56,435 bases of DNA from Christensenellaceae bacterium (GCA_031262595.1 JAISHI010000028.1:1-56435), one strand, 5' to 3'; positions 25,453 to 35,811 are shown, numbered from the stretch's first letter. Notes: a model not told the origin generated them from the sequence alone. A program made the numbers and translations.

Positions 25453-26487
25453 TTATTTAACTCCTTTTATGAAATCAATCGAACCCGAATTTAAAAGCCG
25501 AATATCGCTGATATCGTATTTCATCATCGTAAGTCGCGTTAACCCGAACCCGAACGCAAAACCTTGGTATTTGGTTGGGTCTACTCCGCCCATTTCCAAA
25601 ACTTTCGGGTGAATCATTCCGCAGCCGCAAAACTCGATCCAACCCGAATGTTTACAAGTTTGGCAACCTTCCCCGCCGCAAAAAACGCAACTCATATCAA
25701 GTTCGAACGACGGCTCGGTAAACGGAAAGTATCCGGGGCGCAACCTAACGTCAATTTCCTTCCCTAAAACGCTAGTGAGGGCGGTTTTCATAAAATAAAC
25801 GAGGTTAGAGATAGAAATATCCTCGCCGACCATCATTCCCTCGCATTGAAAGAACGTGTTGTCGTGGCTGGCGTCGGTTGCTTCATTGCGAAAACAACGC
25901 CCAGGAACGATTGCCCTAAATTCTGGGCCGTAAGTTTTAAGGCAATGGTTTTGCCAAGCGCTTGTTTGCGTCCTTAAAACGTCGCCGTTATTAAGCCAAA
26001 AAGTATCTTGCATATCGCGGGCTGGGTGGTTTTTCGGAACATTAACGGCTTCGAAGTTCTCGAATTCCGTCGCAACCTCGGGCCCGTCCTCAACGATAAA
26101 CCCCATGTTTGAAAACGCGTCCTCGACCTCGCGCCTAACTTTGGTTATTGGGTGCAAACTCCCGCGCATAAGTTCCCCCGAAATCGCAGGAATCGTTATA
26201 TCGACTAACTCGTCTTTTAAAAGTTGTTCCTTAACTTGCGCGTCGTGAATTTCCTTAACTTTCGCGTAATAACCCTGCGTCGCGCTTTGTCGAACAGTAT
26301 TTAAAATCTGCCCAACCTCGGCGCGGCGGTTCGCTTCGATTTGACCTAATTCGGCGGTTGCCTTCGTTATAACGCCGCTTTTCCCTAAATATTTCGCGAA
26401 AAATTCCGTTAGATCAGCCTCGGTTCGGCTATTTTTAAGTTCGCTCTCGATTTCGCCCGAAAGCCCTTGTATTTGCATAATATCCAT
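25453..26487 (-). CDS. pheS: Phenylalanyl-tRNA synthetase alpha chain
   Basis: 344 aa. Class II motifs: HPARDMQDTFW, RTQTSAWQNH, PGRCFRNEATDASHDNTFFQ, a CVFCGGEGCQTC zinc-like insert, and the C-terminal FGFGLTRLTMMKYDISDIR. Promoter TTGCGG-18-TATTAT ends 6 nt before the ATG. Confidence 0.96.
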   Translation of the reverse strand: MDIMQIQGLSGEIESELKNSRTEADLTEFFAKYLGKSGVITKATAELGQIEANRRAEVGQILNTVRQSATQGYYAKVKEIHDAQVKEQLLKDELVDITIPAISGELMRGSLHPITKVRREVEDAFSNMGFIVEDGPEVATEFENFEAVNVPKNHPARDMQDTFWLNNGDVLRTQTSAWQNHCLKTYGPEFRAIVPGRCFRNEATDASHDNTFFQCEGMMVGEDISISNLVYFMKTALTSVLGKEIDVRLRPGYFPFTEPSFELDMSCVFCGGEGCQTCKHSGWIEFCGCGMIHPKVLEMGGVDPTKYQGFAFGFGLTRLTMMKYDISDIRLLNSGSIDFIKGVK

Positions 26488-26579
26488 AACTTGATAATAC
26501 TATGCCCCCCGCCCCTTCCGCAAGCCCTTTTCGTTCGTCAAAATAACTAAAAAACTCTCGGGTGGTAGGGCGAATAATA

Positions 26580-26620
26580 GAATGAAGAGTGAAAAATGAA
26601 GAATGAAGAATTAAAGTTGA
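26580..26620. repeat. Dispersed GAAGAATGAAAAATGAA-type repeat, copy 2
   Basis: Purine-rich run of GAATGAA/GTGAAAA units between pheS and ftsZ; complementary in sense to the runs at 1957 and 31850. The rest of the pheS-ftsZ gap holds only the two promoters. Confidence 0.55.
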
Positions 26621-26647
26621 ATTATAAATCGAACCCTTAAAAACCCT

Positions 26648-26677
26648 TTGACAAAACTCGGCGTTTTAACTTATTTT
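26648..26677 (+). promoter_or_regulatory. Promoter of ftsZ, leaderless type
   Basis: TTGACA, 18 bp, TATTTT, then 5 nt to the ATG at 26683. No Shine-Dalgarno precedes ftsZ. Confidence 0.7.
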
Positions 26678-26682
26678 GTATT

Positions 26683-27819
26683 ATGGACACACAATATGCC
26701 TCTGCCCCGATAGTTAAGATTAAAGTTTTAGGTATCGGCGGCGCAGGAAATAACTCGATAAATAGAATGATTGAAGAAGTCGAGAAGGGGCTCGACCTTC
26801 CGGGTGTTGATTTTGTTGCGATGAATACGGATAAGGCGGTTTTAAACATAAATAAAGCGCCAATTAAACTTTGCATCGGCGAAAAGTTAACGCGCGGTTT
26901 CGGCGCGGGCAGCAACCCTGACGTTGGACAACGCGCAGCGGAAGAAAGCGCGGAAGAAATTCGAAACCTTCTCGAAGGCTCGGATATAGTTTTCCTAACT
27001 GCCGGCATGGGCGGCGGAACAGGAACCGGCGCTGCCCCGGTTATCGCAAGTATCGCAAGAGAACTCGGGATTTTAACGGTTGCGGTTGTGACTAAACCCT
27101 TCGATTTCGAGGGCGGGCATAGAATTTTAAACGCCGACATCGGCATAAATAATTTATCCAAATTCGTTGACTCGACGCTTGTTGTTCCAAACCAAAAACT
27201 CATCGAAAAACTCCCAAAAACCGGTATGCGCGAGGCCTTCCGCATAGCCGACGAGGTTTTGCGTCAAGGCGTGCTTGGCGTCGCCGAACTTATCGTAACG
27301 CCAATGATGATTAACCCCGATTTCGCGGACATTTCTATGGTTCTTCGCGGCGCAGGCCTAACGCACATGGGAATAGGGCGCGCAAAAGGCGAAGACAGGC
27401 TTCTTCAAGCCATCCGCCAAGCCGTTGCGAGCCCACTACTCGAAACAAGCATAAACGGCGCAACGCGAATTATTATGTGTATTAAAGGCGGCGAGGATCT
27501 TGACCTGCATGAAGTTTCGAACTGCGGAACGCTGGTGCGCGACGTCGTCGATCCGGGTTGCAATATAATTTTCGGCGCGGATATCGTTCCGGACATGGAG
27601 GACGAAGTTCAAATCATGATTATCGCGGCTGGCTTCCCAAAACAAGGCGGGCTGCAACAAGAACAGACCGCAATAATGAGCAATGGGCTCGACCCGTTTA
27701 CCGGCAAAGCCGACGAACAAGCCCTCGAACACACCGAAAAAGAGGAAACTGACCCGAACGAAAACTTACCGCCGTATCTTAAAAAGATGCTCCAACAAAA
27801 CGCTAAAAATAAAATTTAA
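26683..27819 (+). CDS. ftsZ: Cell division GTPase FtsZ
   Basis: 378 aa. Tubulin-like GTPase that builds the division ring. The GTP-binding GMGGGTGTGAAP signature, the early GIGGAGNNSINRM, the synergy loop and NPDFADI (T7 loop, catalytic Asp) are present. The C-terminal tail after about residue 330 is acidic and ends in PPYLKKMLQQNAKNK, so the usual conserved C-terminal peptide for FtsA/SepF binding is not obvious. The neighbouring cell-wall cluster (ftsA, mur genes) is absent. The promoter predicts a leaderless mRNA. Confidence 0.96.
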   Translation: MDTQYASAPIVKIKVLGIGGAGNNSINRMIEEVEKGLDLPGVDFVAMNTDKAVLNINKAPIKLCIGEKLTRGFGAGSNPDVGQRAAEESAEEIRNLLEGSDIVFLTAGMGGGTGTGAAPVIASIARELGILTVAVVTKPFDFEGGHRILNADIGINNLSKFVDSTLVVPNQKLIEKLPKTGMREAFRIADEVLRQGVLGVAELIVTPMMINPDFADISMVLRGAGLTHMGIGRAKGEDRLLQAIRQAVASPLLETSINGATRIIMCIKGGEDLDLHEVSNCGTLVRDVVDPGCNIIFGADIVPDMEDEVQIMIIAAGFPKQGGLQQEQTAIMSNGLDPFTGKADEQALEHTEKEETDPNENLPPYLKKMLQQNAKNKI

Positions 27820-27847
27820 ATTAAAAACAAAAAGGAGAAAAATTAAA

Positions 27848-28276
27848 ATGGAAGAAAGTTATGTAATGTTAAAACCGGGAAGGACTGCTAGCGAGCCGCT
27901 CGCAAGCGAAATTATGGAGCGCTTAACGCGCGAAACCGGCGCGAAAATCATCGCGAAAGGCGAATTTTACTTAACGCCTGAACTCGTTGACGAGCATTAC
28001 GCTCATATCGTTGGGCGCTCGTTCTATCCGGAAATGCGCGAGTATATGTTGTCGGGCCCCGTTGTTGGGTTTGTCCTCGAAGGCGCGGACGGGCTCGTTT
28101 CGCGTATCCGCGAGAGCATCGGCGCAACGAACTGCTCGACCGTCGGCAGCATCCGTTATGATTATATCGAAAACCGCGAGTTCATAACAGCGAACGTTAT
28201 TCATGCCTCCGGCTCGGTCGACGAAGCCCACGACGAAATAAAACGCTTCGATAAATTCCTAGAAGAGGTTGAATAA
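27848..28276 (+). CDS. ndk: Nucleoside diphosphate kinase
   Basis: 142 aa from the ATG at 27848 (the track start is inside ftsZ). It balances NTP pools. VMLKPG at the start and the catalytic His in NVIHASGS are present; RSFYPEMREYMLSGPVV matches the RPFF..L..Y..SGPVV region. AAAAAGGAG precedes it, 28 bp after ftsZ, so it is translated from the ftsZ transcript. Confidence 0.93.
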   Translation: MEESYVMLKPGRTASEPLASEIMERLTRETGAKIIAKGEFYLTPELVDEHYAHIVGRSFYPEMREYMLSGPVVGFVLEGADGLVSRIRESIGATNCSTVGSIRYDYIENREFITANVIHASGSVDEAHDEIKRFDKFLEEVE

Positions 28277-28287
28277 ACACACAAAAC

Positions 28288-28310
28288 AAAACGGCGCGCA
28301 GCCGTTTTTT
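28288..28310 (+). terminator. Intrinsic terminator after ndk
   Basis: AACGGC pairs with GCCGTT around GCGCA, followed by TTTTTT, 12 bp after the stop. Confidence 0.9.
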
Positions 28311-28319
28311 ATGCGCGAT

Positions 28320-28529
28320 TCATAACAAATCCTCGGCGGACAACCTAAGTTTTTCTTTTAGTTGCTTTAACGTTCGATAATTCGGTTCACTCACACCATT
28401 TAGTAGGTTTGAAACTTGACTTTGACGTATACCAACAATTTCCGCTAATTGCGACTGGGTTAGTTTTAGCTCGGCTATTATATAACGCAACCGCTCCGCA
28501 AAAGTTTCGCCGTTTAATGATTTATTCAT
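28320..28529 (-). CDS. XRE-family HTH regulator
   Basis: 69 aa, a single helix-turn-helix domain (LTQSQLAEIVGIRQSQVSNL, residues about 23-42). Divergent from another XRE gene with two operators between them. TATAAT ends 5 nt before the ATG. A CI/Cro-like switch fits the layout; the targets beyond the pair are unknown. It resembles the 65-aa regulator at 31895 in length and motif. Confidence 0.85.
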   Translation of the reverse strand: MNKSLNGETFAERLRYIIAELKLTQSQLAEIVGIRQSQVSNLLNGVSEPNYRTLKQLKEKLRLSAEDLL

Positions 28530-28542
28530 GTAGCATTATACC

Positions 28543-28587
28543 ATGCGTTTTTCGCATGAGTAAAGCGAAAATATGCGTTTTGCGCAT
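28543..28587. promoter_or_regulatory. Paired operators ATGCG-N5-CGCAT
   Basis: Two 15-bp inverted repeats, ATGCGTTTTTCGCAT at 28543-28557 and ATGCGTTTTGCGCAT at 28573-28587, 30 bp apart centre to centre (about three helical turns). The first fills the -35/-10 spacer of the leftward XRE promoter, the second that of the rightward one (TATAAT at 28587-28592 region). One of the two XRE proteins is the likely ligand. Confidence 0.8.
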
Positions 28588-28598
28588 ATAATATAAAT

Positions 28599-28808
28599 AT
28601 GAATACTAATATATTTGGAACGCGATTGCAGGAACTACTAACCGAACATAACTGGACTCATCTAGGTTTCGCGACTAAACTTAAAACAACTCAATCAACG
28701 GTTAGCCGTTGGTGCAGCGGAAAACAGGAGCCTGACTTCGACACCTTGGTTTTAATTGCCAGCGAATTAAACGTAAGCCTTGATTGGCTACTCGGCAAAA
28801 TCGATTAG
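28599..28808 (+). CDS. XRE-family HTH regulator
   Basis: 69 aa with one helix-turn-helix domain (HLGFATKLKTTQSTVSRWCS) and the ending LNVSLDWLLGK common in phage-type repressors. TATAAT ends 6 nt before the ATG. Divergent partner of the 28320 gene. The 3' end lies 3 bp from the convergent clpP stop. Confidence 0.85.
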   Translation: MNTNIFGTRLQELLTEHNWTHLGFATKLKTTQSTVSRWCSGKQEPDFDTLVLIASELNVSLDWLLGKID

Positions 28809-28811
28809 AAC

Positions 28812-29393
28812 TTAACTTCTTTTAGTAAATACTTTATCTATCAAACCATACTTTAGCGCCTCGTCCGCGCTCATGTAAAAGTCGCGCTCGCAATCCGCAG
28901 CAACCTTATCGAGAGGTTGCGTCGAATTATCCGCTAAGATTTTCGTTAGGCGTTTTTTGAGCTTGCCGATATGCTCCGCTTGGATTTGGATGTCCGTTGC
29001 TTGCCCTTGCGTTCCGCCGAGGGGTTGATGAATCATAACTTCGCTGTTCGCGAGCGCAAAACGTTTCCCCTTAGCCCCCGCCGCGAGCAAAAACGCCCCC
29101 ATCGACGCCGCGCGCCCAACGCAAATCGTCGAAACGTCGCATTTTATATACTGCATCGTATCATAAATCGCGAAACCGTCGCTAACGCTACCGCCAGGGC
29201 TGTTTATATAGAGGTGGATATCCTTACCTGGGTCTTTGGCTTCGAGGAAAATGAGTTGCGCGATAATAAGGTTCGCGCTTTGCGAATTAACCTCGCCGTT
29301 TAAAAATACGACCCTATCCTCTAAGAGCCGCGAATAAATATCATAACTTCTCTCGCCGTTCCCTGTTTGGTCAACAACCATTGGCACTAACAT
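28812..29393 (-). CDS. clpP: ATP-dependent Clp protease proteolytic subunit
   Basis: 193 aa. Catalytic Ser in [14 protein letters not shown], His in [10 protein letters not shown], and Asp near [11 protein letters not shown]-like [12 protein letters not shown]-terminal [27 protein letters not shown] is standard. AAAGGAG precedes the ATG. It has its own promoter downstream of a terminator that ends the tgt-yajC transcript. No clpX is adjacent. Confidence 0.96.
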   Translation of the reverse strand: MLVPMVVDQTGNGERSYDIYSRLLEDRVVFLNGEVNSQSANLIIAQLIFLEAKDPGKDIHLYINSPGGSVSDGFAIYDTMQYIKCDVSTICVGRAASMGAFLLAAGAKGKRFALANSEVMIHQPLGGTQGQATDIQIQAEHIGKLKKRLTKILADNSTQPLDKVAADCERDFYMSADEALKYGLIDKVFTKRS

Positions 29394-29422
29394 AATTTTC
29401 TTCTCCTTTAATTTAATATTAG

Positions 29423-29462
29423 ATTATAACCAAAAAAATAACGCTTGGCAAGGCGTTATCTT
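29423..29462 (-). promoter_or_regulatory. yajC terminator overlapping the clpP promoter
   Basis: On the minus strand a hairpin (GATAACGC/GCGTTATT with CTTGCCAA loop) is followed by seven T, ending the yajC transcript. The clpP promoter TTGCCA-17-TATAAT takes its -35 box from the loop of the same hairpin. Confidence 0.75.
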
Positions 29463-29471
29463 TTAAATTTT

Positions 29472-31734
<2,263 letters not shown>

Positions 31735-31750
31735 TATTCTTGGCTACTTT

Positions 31751-31825
31751 GGTCTCGTGGTCAATCGGTTAAGACATCGCCCTTTCACGGCGGAGTGCCG
31801 GGTTCGACTCCCGGCGAGATCACCA
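31751..31825 (+). tRNA. tRNA-Glu (anticodon UUC)
   Basis: Complete cloverleaf of 75 nt with encoded CCA. Acceptor GGTCTCG/CGAGATC, anticodon loop CTTTCAC, T arm GGGTTCGACTCCC. A substrate of the MnmA enzyme encoded at 2432-3652. Confidence 0.96.
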
Positions 31826-31850
31826 AAAATCCCGCAAGGGATTTTTTAAT
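31826..31850 (+). terminator. Intrinsic terminator after tRNA-Glu
   Basis: AAATCCC/GGGATTT around GCAA, followed by a T run, immediately after the CCA end. Confidence 0.88.
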
Positions 31851-31893
31851 TTTTCATTTTTCATTCTTCACTCTTCATTTTTCATTCTTCATT
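31850..31893. repeat. Dispersed TTCATTTTTCA-type repeat, copy 3
   Basis: TTTTTCATT/CTTCACT units just after the tRNA-Glu terminator; same family as the runs at 1957 and, inverted, at 26580 and 35709. Confidence 0.6.
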
Positions 31894-31894
31894 A

Positions 31895-32092
31895 CTATAT
31901 TAACTCCTCCGAGAGTAAGTTGAACTTTTCTTTTATAATTTGTAAGGAGCAATACCCCGGAAAGGATTTCCCAGCCAACCAGTTTGATATTTGGCTTTGC
32001 CGAACGCCGATTATATTTGATAGTTCCGCTTGGGTTAACCGCAAATCAGTCATTAGTTCGCGCAAACGTTTCGAAAAATAGAGTTTATCCAT
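31895..32092 (-). CDS. XRE-family HTH regulator
   Basis: 65 aa, one helix-turn-helix (LTQAELSNIIGVRQSQISNW). It closely resembles the 28320 protein in size, motif and the ending LLSEELI versus LSAEDLL, so they look like paralogues. TATTAT ends 5 nt before the ATG. Divergent from another XRE gene, repeating the layout seen at 28.3-28.8 kb, but no clear paired operator is visible here. Confidence 0.82.
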   Translation of the reverse strand: MDKLYFSKRLRELMTDLRLTQAELSNIIGVRQSQISNWLAGKSFPGYCSLQIIKEKFNLLSEELI

Positions 32093-32184
32093 AAGGCATA
32101 ATACATTTATAATTACAACTATGTCAACACATAATTTTAGAACTAAACGTATCCATCTCGCGTGTATTGATTATACTTGTAATA

Positions 32185-32436
32185 ATGGAACTATTGAATG
32201 TGCGAGAGGCTGTTGCTAAACGAATTAGCGAATTATTGAAAGAAAAGAAAATGACGCGGTATGCGCTCTCGCGCAAAGCTATAATAAATCAAGCGACATT
32301 GCATAACGTCATGATTGGCCCTTGCAAAAGCATAAACCTAAATACAATCTTCGTTTTAGCCGAGGCATTAGATATGACTATGGTCGAATTTTTCGACAGC
32401 CCGCTCTTCGATTACGAAAACATCGAAACGAATTAA
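32185..32436 (+). CDS. XRE-family HTH regulator
   Basis: 83 aa from the ATG at 32185. The HTH (MTRYALSRKAIINQATLHNV) and the GPCKSINLNTIFVLAEALDMTMVEFFDSPLF ending are typical of single-domain XRE proteins of Bacillota. A TATACT box ends 7 nt before the ATG. Confidence 0.82.
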   Translation: MELLNVREAVAKRISELLKEKKMTRYALSRKAIINQATLHNVMIGPCKSINLNTIFVLAEALDMTMVEFFDSPLFDYENIETN

Positions 32437-32462
32437 GGCTAACGCGATTTCGCCACGCAGTA

Positions 32463-32491
32463 TTGACTTTTTAGGTTAAATTAGTTATAGT
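32463..32491 (+). promoter_or_regulatory. Promoter of the 32497 gene, leaderless type
   Basis: TTGACT, 17 bp, TATAGT, 5 nt, ATG. Confidence 0.78.
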
Positions 32492-32496
32492 TATGC

Positions 32497-32952
32497 ATGG
32501 ATATATTTAAAAACAACGGCGACGGCTTTTCTTTTGACGAGGAATTCGCGGAAAGCGTTAGAGGCATGAATTACGGCGCGATGCGGGAAGCTGCTGAGCA
32601 AGATGAAGACTATAAACATGAGACTCTTTATACCGCGGATATGCTTTTAAGGAAGTCTATACTTAAAGACACTAAATGGGATCTTAGAATTAAGCAGTTG
32701 GCTCTTCTCCCGGGTGTCGGTGGTGTTGTTGCCGCAGTCGCGGGTTATCCTGCCGAAGGCATAGGGTTGAGCGCGGCGAGCTTGGGGGTTGCGTTCGTCG
32801 TGCCACCAGTAGTTCAAGCTATCCGCCACCCCGAAATCATGAAGGAAAAGTTGCGTCATATCGCCAACCATACGGTCATCATGGCTAAGTCGCTAAGAAC
32901 TCCACATGAACCAGAATACGACGAAATAAAAGACCGCTACGTTCCGCGATAA
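32497..32952 (+). CDS. Small protein with one hydrophobic hairpin
   Basis: 151 aa. Acidic N-terminus, then a hydrophobic stretch of about 45 residues (about 73-118, GVGGVVAAVAGYPAEGIGL onward) that could be a membrane hairpin, then a basic helical tail. Not recognised. Its strong leaderless promoter and terminator mark it as a single-gene unit. Confidence 0.55.
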   Translation: MDIFKNNGDGFSFDEEFAESVRGMNYGAMREAAEQDEDYKHETLYTADMLLRKSILKDTKWDLRIKQLALLPGVGGVVAAVAGYPAEGIGLSAASLGVAFVVPPVVQAIRHPEIMKEKLRHIANHTVIMAKSLRTPHEPEYDEIKDRYVPR

Positions 32953-32969
32953 TACTTTCGATAAATAAC

Positions 32970-32996
32970 AAAAAAGGCGCCCAAAACGCCTTTTTT
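32970..32996. terminator. Bidirectional terminator between 32497 gene and SDR gene
   Basis: AAAAGGCG/CGCCTTTT stem with A run on one side and T run on the other, between two convergent genes. Confidence 0.9.
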
Positions 32997-33004
32997 AATG
33001 AGTT

Positions 33005-33838
33005 TTATGATTTTCCGCCGTAAATCAGCCCGACAACCCAAAGAACTAGGCGTTTCGGTAAAAGCCTGTTTAGGAAACAAAAGAGTTTGTATTTCGCGCC
33101 GATGATAATAAGCGGCGGCGATTTGCGTTTCGAGACAACGCGCCCGATAACTTCGCCGACGACGGAGGCGCTCATTCCGTTTTGCTCGTCTTTTTCCATA
33201 ACTTTAACGCTTTGCGCGATGCGCGCGCCGTAAAACTCCTCGCCCGCCTCGTTTTTCTTGCGGTTTTTAGTAAATCCGGATTTTATATCGCCGAGCATAA
33301 AAACCGTTATATCTATACCGAACGGTTTAACCTCGGTCGAGAGCCCTTCCGCAAAAGTTTGCAGCGCGGATTTTGACGCGGAATAGAAGGCTTGGAACGG
33401 CAGGGCGAAAACGCTCCCGCAACTCGAAATAAAGCCGATTTTCCCGAACCCTTGTTCGCGCATCTTCGCGATAACCGCTTGGCTCGCCCAAACTGCGCCG
33501 AAAAAGTTAACGTCGAGTTGACGCCTAATCTCGGCTTCGGTGTTAAACTCCGCCGCACCGGAAATTCCCATGCCGGCGTTATTTATAAGGACGTCGAGGC
33601 GCGTTTCCTTCGCGAAAAACTTAGTGAATGTCGCGTCAACGACCTCTTTCTTAGAAACGTCGCAAAAAACAAACTCTAAGCCCAAATTCTTATCCGCGGG
33701 TTCGTCCAACCCAAACGCATAGACCTTATAACCGCGTTTAATTAGCGACTTCGAGATTTCTAAGCCGATGCCGCTGCTTCCGCCCGTTATTATCGCGACT
33801 TTTTGCGTCGTTTCTTTAATTTCCTTTTGTTTCGTCAT
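33005..33838 (-). CDS. Short-chain dehydrogenase, possible 3-ketosphinganine reductase
   Basis: 277 aa. NAD(P)-binding GGSSGIGLEI (residues about 19-28), NNAGMG, catalytic Ser in SSCGSV and YSASK motif. A hydrophobic C-terminus (FCFLNRLLPKRLVLWVVGLIYG) suggests membrane association, as in 3-ketodihydrosphingosine reductases and fatty-acid-type SDRs. The ORF overlaps the serine-palmitoyltransferase-like gene by 23 nt, so the pair is translationally coupled. The substrate is inferred from this neighbour only. Confidence 0.7.
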   Translation of the reverse strand: MTKQKEIKETTQKVAIITGGSSGIGLEISKSLIKRGYKVYAFGLDEPADKNLGLEFVFCDVSKKEVVDATFTKFFAKETRLDVLINNAGMGISGAAEFNTEAEIRRQLDVNFFGAVWASQAVIAKMREQGFGKIGFISSCGSVFALPFQAFYSASKSALQTFAEGLSTEVKPFGIDITVFMLGDIKSGFTKNRKKNEAGEEFYGARIAQSVKVMEKDEQNGMSASVVGEVIGRVVSKRKSPPLIIIGAKYKLFCFLNRLLPKRLVLWVVGLIYGGKS

Positions 33839-35024
33839 TTAAAAGCCCTAATTCCTTAAAAACTTTTCCGATTTTCGCGAGCGCGCGGTCGATAAGTTCC
33901 TCGGTGTGCGTCGCCATATAACTCGTGCGGATTAAGCACTCCCCCTCCGGCGTCGCTGGCGGAAACACAGGGTTAACGTAAACGCCTTCCTCGAAAAGCG
34001 CCTTACAAACCGCGAGCGTGCGCTCCATTTCGTAGGTGTAAATCGGGATAATAGGGATAATGTCGTCGGCGGAACGGTATTTAATCCCGAGTTTGTCGAG
34101 CCCGCGGCGCATATATTGCGAGATATGGCGCAAATTTTTCGTTCGGCTGTCATCGCGCATAAGAATTTCGAGCGCCTTTGTTGTGCAAGCGATGTTTGAC
34201 GGCGGAATCGATGCGCAAAAGATATATGGGCGCGAGGTATGGCGAATAAATTCCGCAACCTCCGCCGAACAAGCGCAAAATCCGCCCATAGACGCGAGCG
34301 ACTTCGAAAACGTTCCCATGATAATGTCAACCTTGTCGGTTAACCCAAAATGGTCGGCGGTTCCGCGCCCGTGGTCGCCCAAAACGCCGAACCCATGCGC
34401 ATCGTCAACCATAACCCGCGCGTTGTATTTCTCCGCGAGCGCAACAATTTCCGGCAACTTCGCGATATCGCCGCTCATCGAGAAAACGCCGTCAGTTACG
34501 ATTAACTTGCCCTTATCCTCCGGCGCGACCGCGAGCTTCGCTTCGAGTTCTTCCATGTTCGCGTGCTCATAGCGTTCGAGTTTCGCATAACTTAAACGGC
34601 AACCGTCATAAATCGACGCGTGGTTTTCCTTGTCGCAAAAAATTATGTCGTTGCGCCCCGCGATTGCGGAAAGTATGCCGAGGTTCGTTTGGAAACCCGT
34701 GCCGAACGTTATAACGTCGTCTTTATGTAAAAATTCGGCTAACATTTTCTCAAATTTCGTATGCGCAACGAGCGTTCCGTTTAAAAATCTCGACCCCGAG
34801 CAACCCGAACCAAACTCATCGAGCGCCTTTTTGCCGGCTTCGATAACTTCTTCGTTGCAAGTCAACCCCAAATAGTTATTCGAGCCAATCATAATAAGGT
34901 CGCGCCCGCTCATCTTAACCTCGGTATTTTGCATCGTTTCAAGCTCGTGGAAATAAGGGTATAACCCCGCCTCTTTCATTTCTCTCGAAAGAGTAAAATC
35001 ACTACATTTTTTAAATAAGTCCAT
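33816..35024 (-). CDS. Alpha-oxoamine synthase, resembles serine palmitoyltransferase
   Basis: 402 aa, PLP-dependent, fold type I. SRFLNGTL, NHASIYDG, VDDAHGFGVLG and the PLP-lysine motif GTFSKSLAS are present. Within the family (KBL, AONS, HemA, SPT), the N-terminal LYPYFHELE, GSGCSGSRFLNG and the C-terminal INPV-like VNPVFPPATPEG and YMATHTEE match my memory of bacterial serine palmitoyltransferases best. It would condense L-serine with an acyl-CoA/ACP to a 3-ketosphinganine. KBL or a biotin-pathway AONS remain possible. Promoter TTGCCA-17-TATAGT, 5 nt from the ATG. Confidence 0.7.
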   Translation of the reverse strand: MDLFKKCSDFTLSREMKEAGLYPYFHELETMQNTEVKMSGRDLIMIGSNNYLGLTCNEEVIEAGKKALDEFGSGCSGSRFLNGTLVAHTKFEKMLAEFLHKDDVITFGTGFQTNLGILSAIAGRNDIIFCDKENHASIYDGCRLSYAKLERYEHANMEELEAKLAVAPEDKGKLIVTDGVFSMSGDIAKLPEIVALAEKYNARVMVDDAHGFGVLGDHGRGTADHFGLTDKVDIIMGTFSKSLASMGGFCACSAEVAEFIRHTSRPYIFCASIPPSNIACTTKALEILMRDDSRTKNLRHISQYMRRGLDKLGIKYRSADDIIPIIPIYTYEMERTLAVCKALFEEGVYVNPVFPPATPEGECLIRTSYMATHTEELIDRALAKIGKVFKELGLLNDETKGN

Positions 35025-35029
35025 GAAGA

Positions 35030-35058
35030 ACTATACAACGCGTGTCGAATTTTGGCAA
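35030..35058 (-). promoter_or_regulatory. Promoter of the SPT-like operon, leaderless type
   Basis: Minus strand TTGCCA (35058-35053), 17 bp, TATAGT (35035-35030), 5 nt, ATG at 35024. Confidence 0.78.
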
Positions 35059-35087
35059 ACGGTAATCTTGAACGCCTGCTTAAACGC

Positions 35088-35657
35088 TTACTTAAACTCC
35101 CATTTAAAGATATGGCAATTCGGGCAGTCGCGATTAAACTCGCTGTAATCGTTGTCTTTCGGCTCGCCCTCGAAATAACCGCGCAAAACCATTCCTGAGG
35201 TTTGATGCCCAACGATTAGAATATCCTCGCCGTGATAGGTCTTTTTTAGTTCGTCAAGGAACTCGTAAACCATTGGCTTGTAATTCTTAACTAAATCCTC
35301 GAACATTTCTTTATTATTATCCGCTTTGTATTTTTCCCATTGTTGCGCGTCCGTCATTCCGTCCGGGCATTGCCATTCGCGCAACCGCTCGTCGATAATC
35401 GGCTCTAACTCTAAACCCAAAGTTCTCAAAATTATCTCACAAGTTTCCCGCGCCCTCAAAAACGGGCTGCAATAAACCTTATCGAACTTTATGCCTTTAA
35501 AATTCTCGGCGGCGGCCTTCGCTTGCTCTTTCCCAACTTCCGTAATTTTCGTATTGCGATCCGCTATCCGCCTATTTACATAGGTTTCGGGATTATAATC
35601 GGGCTGCTTAAAACGAACGTTGCGCTCGCTCTGCCCGTGCCTAATATAATAGATCAT
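35088..35657 (-). CDS. Histidine phosphatase superfamily protein
   Basis: 189 aa. The phosphohistidine motif YYIRHGQSERN is at the N-terminus, with FLRARETCEI and the second His in ILIVGHQTSG. Cofactor-independent mutase-like or broad phosphatase activities occur in this family; the substrate is unknown. A TTGATT-16-TAAACT promoter ends 6 nt before the ATG. Confidence 0.85.
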   Translation of the reverse strand: MIYYIRHGQSERNVRFKQPDYNPETYVNRRIADRNTKITEVGKEQAKAAAENFKGIKFDKVYCSPFLRARETCEIILRTLGLELEPIIDERLREWQCPDGMTDAQQWEKYKADNNKEMFEDLVKNYKPMVYEFLDELKKTYHGEDILIVGHQTSGMVLRGYFEGEPKDNDYSEFNRDCPNCHIFKWEFK

Positions 35658-35708
35658 ATTTTAAGTTTACTCTAACAATCGAGCAAATCAAAACTAAAAT
35701 TTAGTGAA

Positions 35709-35735
35709 TAAATGAAAAAGTGAAGAGTGAAAAGT
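35709..35735. repeat. Dispersed GAAAAAGTGAAGAGTGAAAAG-type repeat, copy 4
   Basis: Purine-rich units just outside the left end of the integrated element, next to a terminator; inverted relative to copies 1 and 3. Confidence 0.5.
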
Positions 35736-35736
35736 T

Positions 35737-35762
35737 AAAAAATCCCCATTTGGGGATTTTTT
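35737..35762. terminator. Intrinsic terminator beside attL
   Basis: AAAATCCCCA/TGGGGATTTT stem with flanking A and T runs. It probably served the tRNA-Ile transcript before the element inserted: it lies just downstream of the displaced tRNA 3' end. Confidence 0.85.
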
Positions 35763-35811
35763 GGTAGGGCTAAGTGGACTTGAACCACTGACCCCCGCCT
35801 TATCAGAGCGG
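35759..35811. repeat. attL: displaced 3' half of tRNA-Ile
   Basis: 53 bp identical to 42884-42936. Sequence diverges immediately after base 35811, within the anticodon stem of the tRNA. Confidence 0.92.

Noticed and set aside
26500-26517. C6 and C4 runs in the spacer of the pheS promoter
   Set aside because: Too short and interrupted to be a likely slippage site; pheS is essential, so switching it is implausible.
35763-35811. Second tRNA-Ile gene at attL
   Set aside because: Only the 3' half is present; the 5' half, D arm and half the anticodon stem are missing.
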